Origin: Clostridiaceae bacterium
GTDB lineage: Bacteria > Bacillota > Clostridia > Acetivibrionales > DUMB01
DNA: 64,000 nt
Assembly (NCBI GenBank): GCA_012840085.1
Contig: DUMB01000044.1
Coordinates: 1 to 64,000 of the forward strand
Direction of reading: 5' to 3'
Shown here piece by piece: positions 37,499 through 44,900 of this stretch. Below the pieces are notes generated by a model, which did not search any database, was not told the origin of the DNA, and saw only the letters and a program-made list of their open reading frames with translations. Positions within the stretch are counted from its first letter, which is position 1. Every line of letters begins with the position of its first letter. The position numbers were made by a program, and so were the translations under genes.

Positions 37499-38080
37499 CA
37501 GCGCTCCCCCTATTACTTCTCTCCCTAAGCTAAGTTTAACATAAAAATTAGAATTCAGCACCGTATTATGCAAAAAATTATGACTAATGTCGAAAAATCT
37601 ATCCAGGCCGCTTCTGATGCCCTAAAGAAAAAAGGATTTTTTTCGATAATTATTTTGACAAAGCGGGACACAGAGGAACTTCATTCTCCCATCCCCATGA
37701 ACATGGGAAATAAACTTGCAAAGCGGCCAGGGAGCCCACCTGCGCTTATCAATAAGTTCAGGACAATACCTGTGGTGTATCGAAAAGTACGGTGATTTTT
37801 GTACTTTTTGTGAGTTCAATTCTCAGGATCCGATAGTTAATTCACCGGATAATGGTACAGAAATTGTTGTATCGTCTTATCCGGACACTATACCGGAGAA
37901 TGCAAAAATAACATTTATTAGGGCAAATTAACCTGCCATTGCAACGGAAATTTGATTTTCCAACTTAAAAGGCAAGTTTTGCTGAAACACATAAAAACCG
38001 CCTGCAGAAAACTTAGCGGGCGGTTTTTATTTTATACCCGTCAATTTAATTTGGTGCAAATAAGTTCTTAGCAACAAAAA
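37499..38080. other. Intergenic region with a possible relic ORF and a terminator
   Basis: The plus strand has an open frame 37716-37931 ending in VNSPDNGTEIVVSSYPDTIP and ENAKITFIRAN, which reads like the tail of an exoprotein but has no start context; it may be a relic. A terminator-like hairpin, AAAAACCGCC and GGGCGGTTTTT, lies at 37993-38028 and ends in a T-rich tail on both strands. No small precursor-peptide gene of AgrD type was recognised. Confidence 0.4.
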
Positions 38081-38113
38081 ACATATTTCATGTCGAAAAA
38101 ATCATGTTTCATG
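38081..38113 (+). promoter_or_regulatory. Putative LytTR binding site, copy 1
   Basis: ACATATTTCATG at 38081-38092 and TCATGTTTCATG at 38102-38113 are imperfect direct repeats exactly 21 bp apart, the two-turn spacing of AgrA/VirR-type sites. It is about 92 bp upstream of LemA copy 1. A near-identical block precedes LemA copy 2. Confidence 0.6.
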
Positions 38114-38204
38114 CATAGGACGGTTTTCAAAGAAAGTTTTTTGATAGATTTGATGTGCTGTAGTATGTCTGCGAATAAAGGAAATGAACGGGGAGGATTA
38201 TTTT

Positions 38205-38750
38205 ATGCTGCAAACTGTCATCGCAATTATTGCTCTAATTGCCCTATGGATAATCTCAACGCAGCGCAAATTGGTGGTGCTAAACGAAAATGTCTGCAAT
38301 GCCATGAATCAGATCGGGGTGCAGCTGTCAGGCCGCTTTGATACTCTGATGGCTCTTTTGGATTTGATGAAAGGCTATTCCAGGTATGAAATCGAGGCAC
38401 TCATTGAAAAAGTCAGAACAAGAAGAAGTATAATTACGGCAAAATCCACGCCGGATGATGTAGCGCTCCAGGAGAGGATTATTTCCGAGGCCTTGACCAG
38501 AATTTCCATTATAGCCGGGCAATACCCTGAAATAAAAGCAAACCCCGATTATGTCAAAATCATGGACGCACTGGAAACTTTCGAAAACATGTTGCGCACA
38601 AGCTTTTTGATCTACAATGACAATGTGACTAAACTTGGTCGTGAGATTCAAATGTTCCCGGTTTCTATAGTTGCAGTAATGCTGGGCTTCCGGCAAAGAG
38701 GCTATCTGGAGGAGAAAGCATCAAAGGTGGGAATGTCAGATATAAACTGA
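38205..38750 (+). CDS. LemA family protein, copy 1
   Basis: 181 residues from ATG 38205 (ribosome site GGGGAGG). An N-terminal membrane helix (VIAIIALIALWIISTQ) leads into LemA-family helices (LVVLNENVCNAMNQIGVQLS; RFDTLMALLDLMKGYSRYE; FPVSIVAVMLGFRQRGYLEE). LemA proteins are membrane-anchored helical bundles of poorly known function, often near peptidases of the HtpX type. It is about 75% identical by eye to the copy at 40306, with the largest differences in the middle. It is probably controlled by the LytTR site upstream. Confidence 0.85.
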   Translation: MLQTVIAIIALIALWIISTQRKLVVLNENVCNAMNQIGVQLSGRFDTLMALLDLMKGYSRYEIEALIEKVRTRRSIITAKSTPDDVALQERIISEALTRISIIAGQYPEIKANPDYVKIMDALETFENMLRTSFLIYNDNVTKLGREIQMFPVSIVAVMLGFRQRGYLEEKASKVGMSDIN

Positions 38751-38918
38751 GGAACTCAAAATATCTGAAATAAAATTTTTAGTATTAAACCATTAGTAAA
38801 ATAATTTGACACAATGTTTGATGAAAACGGCCTGAGTCTGCTATAGGCAGCTTTAACACAGCAACAATGTTGTGGCAGGCAAAAAATATGGAACTTGCCT
38901 TTGGGAAGCTATTGCCTC

Positions 38919-38981
38919 TATCCTTAGGAAAATAAAATGTATCTATGGGAGAAGCGAAAATAAATATATCTTTAGGAGAAG
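38919..38981 (+). repeat. Repeated leader units before the subtilase gene
   Basis: Three imperfect copies of TATCtwtrGGAgAAGC begin near 38919, 38940 and 38967, spaced 21 and 27 bp. The last one supplies the ribosome site of the subtilase. A local duplication that also duplicates the Shine-Dalgarno. Confidence 0.5.
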
Positions 38982-38984
38982 CAA

Positions 38985-39890
38985 ATGAAAAAAAATATAT
39001 GTATTCTATTGGTGATTATCACAATTTTTAGTGGTTGTACAGCAGCAAAACCACATACAAATATTTTACAAGAGCCGAATTCTTCGCAAGAGCCGGATAC
39101 AAATATCTCATCAAAGGAGGACGGTGTCGTCATTGCCCTTCTGGACACAGGTATTTCCACTCTTGCCATTGACGAAAGCTGCCTTCTGCCTGGTTATAAT
39201 TACGTGGAAAACTCGGACAGCACCGAGGATAAAATAAATCACGGCACTGCAGCAGCAAGCGTAATTGTAGGCTCTGTCCCTGCAAGAATAGAAGGCCTTG
39301 CCCCAAACGCATATCTGGTGCCACTGGTCGTCAGAACCAAAACCGAAAGCGGCGGACAAAAAAGCATTACCGCCCAAACTTTGGCACAGGTGATTATTGA
39401 CTGCGTAGACAAATATAATGCCGATATTATCAACATAAGCCTTGGCATTAAAAAAGATATAAAAGAAGTGAAAAAAGCCATTGACTATGCCGAAAAAAAG
39501 GACGTTTTGGTGGTTTCTGCCGTTGGAAACGATGGAGAAGATGAAGATTGCTATTATCCTGCCGCCTATGCAACGGTGCTTGCGGTAGGCTCCCACGACA
39601 AAGACGGCAAAATATCAAGCTTTTCCCAAAAAAACGGTACAGTGGATATCCTGGCCCCCGGGGAGGATATCTGGCTTGCTTCCAAAAACGGCAAGACCTT
39701 CGGAACCCGGGGCACCTCCTTTGCAACCGCCTATGTCGCTGCTGTGGCGGCAAATCTGCTTGTTGAAAATCCCGGCCTTTCACCAAAAGAAATAAGGGAA
39801 ATTCTCTGCCAGTCCGCCACAGATATCGGCGAAGAAGGCTTTGACAAAGACAGTGGCTGGGGAATCCTCAATATTCCCTCAAACTTTTAA
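38985..39890 (+). CDS. Subtilisin-like (S8) serine peptidase lipoprotein
   Basis: 301 residues from ATG 38985 (ribosome site AGGAGAAGC). Lipoprotein signal with lipobox FSGC (Cys 18). The mature part is a compact subtilase with Asp in VIALLDTGIS, His in NHGTAAASVI and Ser in GTSFATAYVAA; the oxyanion region is VSAVGNDGED. No prodomain is apparent, unusual for an exported subtilase. It is tethered to the outer membrane face and would cut surface proteins or signal peptides. It lies between two LemA paralogues in the region likely controlled by the AgrC/AgrA-like pair, so a role in peptide processing or surface remodelling is possible. Confidence 0.92.
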   Translation: MKKNICILLVIITIFSGCTAAKPHTNILQEPNSSQEPDTNISSKEDGVVIALLDTGISTLAIDESCLLPGYNYVENSDSTEDKINHGTAAASVIVGSVPARIEGLAPNAYLVPLVVRTKTESGGQKSITAQTLAQVIIDCVDKYNADIINISLGIKKDIKEVKKAIDYAEKKDVLVVSAVGNDGEDEDCYYPAAYATVLAVGSHDKDGKISSFSQKNGTVDILAPGEDIWLASKNGKTFGTRGTSFATAYVAAVAANLLVENPGLSPKEIREILCQSATDIGEEGFDKDSGWGILNIPSNF

Positions 39891-39944
39891 GTTAAGGAAT
39901 TTTTTCATATGATCATACAAAAAAAATCATCTCTCAAGCGAGAA

Positions 39945-39977
39945 ACATATTTCATGTCGAAAAAAACATGTTTCATG
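39945..39977 (+). promoter_or_regulatory. Putative LytTR binding site, copy 2
   Basis: ACATATTTCATG at 39945-39956 and ACATGTTTCATG at 39966-39977 are direct repeats 21 bp apart, as in copy 1, with the same flanks (TGTCGAAAAA between, GCATAG after). It is about 330 bp upstream of LemA copy 2. A separate perfect palindrome AAGTACTAGTACTT follows at 40038-40051. The rest of 39891-40305 holds no gene. Confidence 0.6.
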
Positions 39978-40305
39978 CATAGAATGATTTTTTAGTGAAA
40001 TTCTTTGATAGATTTATATGGAAAAATTTCGAAATAAAAGTACTAGTACTTAATTATTACACTGAGCCTTGCAGCGCGTAGCCGTGGGAACTTAAGTTGC
40101 TTCCTCGCAAAGCAGTTCAGGTAGTCAGGCAATGCAGACGCAGCTTTGGAAACAAAGTTCTTTTCAGATCTTTTGTTATATCTCCATTAGCTTTCTCAGT
40201 GTTTTATTAGTGTAATAGAAAAAGAGCAGACAAAATTACAGTCTGCAGGCGGAATTATGCAAATGAACTCTGCAAACTGTGTGAATGAACAAGGAGGATT
40301 ATTTT

Positions 40306-40860
40306 ATGCTGCCAACTCTCATTGCAATTATCGCAATCCTTGCGCTAATTGTTTTATGGATAATCTCAACGCAGCGCAAATTGGTGGTGCTTAACGAAAA
40401 TGTCTGCAATGCCATGAGTCAAATCGGAGTGCAGCTGTCAGGCCGCTTCGACGCTCTAATGATTCTTTTGGATTTGACAAAAAGTTATGCCAGGCATGAA
40501 AGCGATACATTGATCGAAACAATCAATTCAAGAAGAAGTGTTATTACGTCAAAATCCACACCGGATGATGTAGTGTACCAGGAAAGGATTATTTCAGATG
40601 CTTTGAACGTAGTCGCTGTGGTAGCAGAACTATATCCTGAATTAAAGACAAACCCGGATTATATCAAAGCCATGGATGCATTAGAAACCTTCGAAAACAT
40701 GCTGCGCACAAGCCGTCTGATATATAACGACAGTGTGACTAAACTGGACCGTGAAATTAGAATGTTCCCTGTCTCTATAGTTGCTGTGATGCTGGGCTTC
40801 CGGCAAAGAGGCTATCTGGAAGGGAAGGCTTCCAAGGTGGGAATGCGAAGTATGAATTAA
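40306..40860 (+). CDS. LemA family protein, copy 2
   Basis: 184 residues from ATG 40306 (ribosome site AAGGAGG). N-terminal membrane helix (LIAIIAILALIVLWIISTQ) and the same LemA core as copy 1 (LVVLNENVCNAMSQIGVQLS; GRFDALMILLDLTKSYARHE; FPVSIVAVMLGFRQRGYLEG). The first and last thirds are nearly identical to copy 1, while the middle has diverged (SVITSKSTPDDVVYQERIIS). It lies between the subtilase and the SLH giant gene. The tandem arrangement with matching leaders points to a local duplication of the whole leader plus gene. Confidence 0.88.
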   Translation: MLPTLIAIIAILALIVLWIISTQRKLVVLNENVCNAMSQIGVQLSGRFDALMILLDLTKSYARHESDTLIETINSRRSVITSKSTPDDVVYQERIISDALNVVAVVAELYPELKTNPDYIKAMDALETFENMLRTSRLIYNDSVTKLDREIRMFPVSIVAVMLGFRQRGYLEGKASKVGMRSMN

Positions 40861-40986
40861 ACTGCTCTATATATAAATCAATCAATGGAAATCAAAAGCC
40901 GGTTATTAATGCTTTAGATCAACAGAGCAGTATTGGCACAACAAATAGAAAATAACCTGCTGCCAGCCCAAACCATGTGCAGCAGT
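40861..40986. other. Hairpins between LemA copy 2 and the SLH gene
   Basis: ACTGCTCT (40861-40868) pairs with AGAGCAGT (40924-40931), and CTGCTGC pairs with GCAGCAG within 40954-40986. Neither has a clear T tract. They may separate LemA expression from that of the SLH gene at 41055. Confidence 0.4.
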
Positions 40987-41054
40987 TTATATAAATTTAT
41001 ATATAAAGGGCCTGATGCCCAAATAAATAATAATCAAATGATTAGGAGGGTTTT

Positions 41055-41972
41055 ATGAGAAGACGAATACTAAGCTTACTATTAGTGGTTTGTGTGCTGG
41101 TATCCATGTTACCATTGCAGGCGCTTGCAACAGACACTCAGCAGACACTGTTGAGCAGTGAGCCGGCGGAAGAACTTCCTTTTTCCGATGTGGATAAAGG
41201 AAGCTGGTATTATGATGCAGTAGATTATGCATACAAACACGGCCTTTTCAACGGAACAAGCGGGAATACTTTCTCACCAAACGATGCCATGACAAGAGCA
41301 ATGTTTGTGACAGTCATTGGCAGAATGGTAGGTGTGGATGTTTCCGAATACGAAAACAAAAGCACTTTCCCCGATGTTAAGGCAGATGCCTACTATGCCC
41401 CATATGTAGCATGGGCGGTAGAGCACGGAATTACAAAAGGCAATGGTGATGGACTTTTTGCTCCTGACGAGCCTGTAAATCGTGAACAGATGGCAACCTT
41501 CATTGCTCGTCTGTTTGATGCCTTTGGTTATACATATCCTCAGGAGAATGCGAAAGGCTCTCCAATTGACTTAGACAGTATTTCGGGTTATGCCAGGGAA
41601 TACGTTCTTAAGCTCTGGGCATGTGGCATGCTCAAAGGTGACAGTGCAGGCAATTTTAATCCCAAAAACAACGCCACCCGTGCAGAGTGTGCCACTTTTC
41701 TCATGCGTATAGATGAGCATTTGGTTAATATAGGCGTAAAGGAATATCCCTCAGATGAAGAGCCGGAGAAAGAGCCGGAAGAAGAGGAAGAACCGGTGAT
41801 TATTCCCTCCATCGGTGGAAACAATAACTATACTGTCACATTCCAGGATGGTGACCGTGTTATTGACAGAATTACTGTTGCAAAAACAAGCCGCTCAGCA
41901 CTGTTCCTTCAGCATACAAAACAGCTAAGGAAAATGCAATCTTTGTGGGCTGGTATACTGACAAAGAGTTGA
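41055..41972 (+). CDS. SLH giant surface protein, N-terminal part (frameshifted)
   Basis: Start ATG 41055 behind AGGAGGG. A signal peptide (RRRILSLLLVVCVLVSMLPL, ending QALA) is followed by three SLH motifs (FSDVDKGSWYYDAVDYAYKH; FPDVKADAYYAPYVAWAVEH; PIDLDSISGYAREYVLKLWA), an acidic Glu/Pro linker, and the start of a Listeria-Bacteroides (InlB B-type) repeat. The frame breaks at the A5 run 41882-41886: with one more A it reads ITVAKNKPLSTVPSAYKTAK and continues into the next frame. The SLH domains anchor the protein to wall polymers. Confidence 0.85.
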   Translation: MRRRILSLLLVVCVLVSMLPLQALATDTQQTLLSSEPAEELPFSDVDKGSWYYDAVDYAYKHGLFNGTSGNTFSPNDAMTRAMFVTVIGRMVGVDVSEYENKSTFPDVKADAYYAPYVAWAVEHGITKGNGDGLFAPDEPVNREQMATFIARLFDAFGYTYPQENAKGSPIDLDSISGYAREYVLKLWACGMLKGDSAGNFNPKNNATRAECATFLMRIDEHLVNIGVKEYPSDEEPEKEPEEEEEPVIIPSIGGNNNYTVTFQDGDRVIDRITVAKTSRSALFLQHTKQLRKMQSLWAGILTKS

Positions 41973-44900
41973 CCACCCCATTTTATAAGGACAACCCTGT
42001 CACAAGCGACATGACAGTTTATGCAAAGTACACCGATTTGCTGGGTGAAACTTTAAACCTTACTTCCTTTGCCCTGCTGGATCAAAGCCCTGACCTGAGC
42101 TTTGAGATAGTCAAGACGGCTGATGCTACAGTTGCACCGTCTGAGGCTTTCACCCTTATTCCTAAGGATGGATCTGACCTCATTCCTCTTAAATGGACAG
42201 TTAACGGTGATATTTACACTGTTACAGCTGACGGCGGTTTCAACAAAGGCTGTTCTTATGAGCTTAATCTGGCTGACGGCTACAACTTTAAGGACAAGCC
42301 TGACACTATTCGTACCGCTACATTTACCATTAAAATGGAAGAAACTGAGAATCTCCAAATGAGTGATGATATTATATATATCCAGGATACAGATGAAATA
42401 TCCTATGAAATTAGTGGTAAAACTTATGAGGTGCTCACTCCAAGCCTTGTACCGGAAAGCGGTGGTGAATTTAACTATGCGGATGCAGGCAACTTACAGG
42501 TAGATGACATTATTTGTTTCTACATAACAACAAGCCCTGAGATTAGAGATTATACAACCAGCAGCTACAGCAATGACCCTGAGGTCTATGTCAAGGTGGA
42601 GGCTGTTGATGGCACAACAGTTACTTTTGGTGCAATTGATGCAGAGGATATGGATGCTCTTTATAAGATACCGGACAACTTCCCTATTCTCGTTGATGAA
42701 CTTCCGGCTGGCGATGAAGGTACGGTAAATATCAGTGCTTTAGACCTTGCAACATATAAACTTATTATGGGTGAAGCAGAAGGAACAGTTGAAAATGCAA
42801 AAGAACGCGTTAATGTCGGTGACTTTATTTCATTATATGTTTCTACAGATAGCATTACCGGCGAGAGTGCGGTATACTTTGGTGAGGTTACTGCCTATGA
42901 CAAATCAACCGGCACAATCACCTATAAGAAATCCTCTGCACAAGCCATTAAAGAATCCATGGACCTCTATGTCACTCCTGACATAAGCGGAGATGATTTA
43001 ATCACACCTGAAGAAAAAGAAGAAATAGAAGAACAAATCTATGAACAGGTACAGGCAAGCAATTTTGCCACCGAGGCAGCATTTATGCTTGCAGATTTGG
43101 CTACTAAAACTGACGGTTTCCGCAACATGGACAGCGTTCAGGTTTTCTTTAAAGATGAGAAGGGAAATCCCCTCCCTGAAGAAGAAATTGCGCTGCTTAA
43201 TTTAGGTGGTTCCTTTGAGCTCACTGACGACGTTGAATTAACCGTTGAACTTATAACCCGCGGAGACCAGCTCCACTTTAAAGACGGTGTGCAGCTTGCT
43301 ATTGGTATTGACGCTTCCTTTGAGGTAGAAACCGAAGATGATGGAAAAATCGTTATCGACCTTTCGGCTACTTTTGTTGAAGAAGTTTCTTTAGGCTTTA
43401 ATGTCAAAGGAGACCTTGTGTATAAAGAAATTCTTGGCTTTATTCCTATTCCCATAGGCGTTTCCGTAAATGCCGGTTTAGACGTTAAAAACTACATAGC
43501 AGTATCATTCAATATAAACATCTACACTGTAGAAAAAGAAGATGAAGAAACCTGGGACAAGGTAAAGAAGCTGCTCAATGATACCAAGGTTGGCGAAATA
43601 CTTGACAAAATTGAAGAAATACAGAATAAAATCGACCAGGCAAAAGGTACAGCCGAGCAACTAATAGGATATGCAAAAGAAATAGATGAGCTCTGGAAGT
43701 TAGTGCCTGAAGATGCAACCAACAAAGAAGAGTGGGCAGAGCTTGGAAAAGCTTTAGGCAAAACCAACATAACCAAAGACCTTATGGACATGATGAATCT
43801 TGCAACTGATACCAGTTTAGGAGCAGAGGCCTATGCAGAGTCTGTAAATGACCTGATGCAAAAATACAGCGAAATGCTCCAGACAGAAACCGACTGGGTT
43901 AAAATTGTAGATAAGGAAATGTTCAAAAATGAAATTTGCGTATTCGGTGTTGCCATTAAAACAAGCGTAAGCTTTGTTGTACGTTTGGATGTCAACATCG
44001 CTATGGGCTCATTCCTTGAATATGAAGTGGGCAAGCGCTATAACTTCTGGTTCAAGATTGGATTGTTTAAACCTAAAGCAGGCACCGAAACCATGGATTT
44101 GCTTGACGAACGCTTTGCCTTCCAGTTCTATGTAATGGGCAAGCTGGGCGCAAAAATGGGCATTGCCGCATCTATTGAAGCCGGCATAGGTTCAGCAGAA
44201 ATAGCATCTGTAGGAATTACCGCCGAACTTGGACCTTATATTAAACTATACGGTTTCTTCATTTACGAATATGAAAAAATGAGGCCGGCAAATACCAGCA
44301 AGTGGGAATACCAGGAGCGTATGGCCGGTGCACTCTACTTTGAATTTGGCTTATACATTATTGTGTCCTTTGACGCGGAAGCTTTAGGACTGTTTGAATA
44401 TAGCTATGATTTCCTGGATGAAGAATACCCGCTGGCTCACGCAGGTGAAAAGCGATACCAGTATGCCTTTGCATATGAACCGCAACCGGATGAAAAGGTC
44501 CGCATTGTGGATGAAGACGGCAACAGCACCAACGGCATCACAATGAAGATACCTGACAGTATTCTTGCGCTTTCTTATGTAGACTTAGATACAGGAATTT
44601 TAGGCAGCGAGGCTTACTCTCCTGATAATTACAATATAACATTCTCCAACCCTAATTTCTCCATGGACGAGAATGGTATAATCAGTGTTAACGTACCTGA
44701 AGGCGTACAGTATATAGAATGTGACGCTACAATAACTTATCTCCACAAAAAGCTTGCATTCAGCAAATATGACATGAGCGTGACTGTTCCATTAGTATGG
44801 ACCAATCTTAGCAGTAAAGAACTTGTGGAATACTTCACTGCAAGTGTAAGAGTGGGTAATGATGAAGACGGTTACCAGACCATTTGGAGCAAGCGCGTCA

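Noticed and set aside
37568-37819. Short ORFs near the LytTR regulator as AgrD-like signal peptides
   Set aside because: None has the amphipathic start, the cyclic-peptide cysteine or the acidic tail; there is no AgrB-like gene either.
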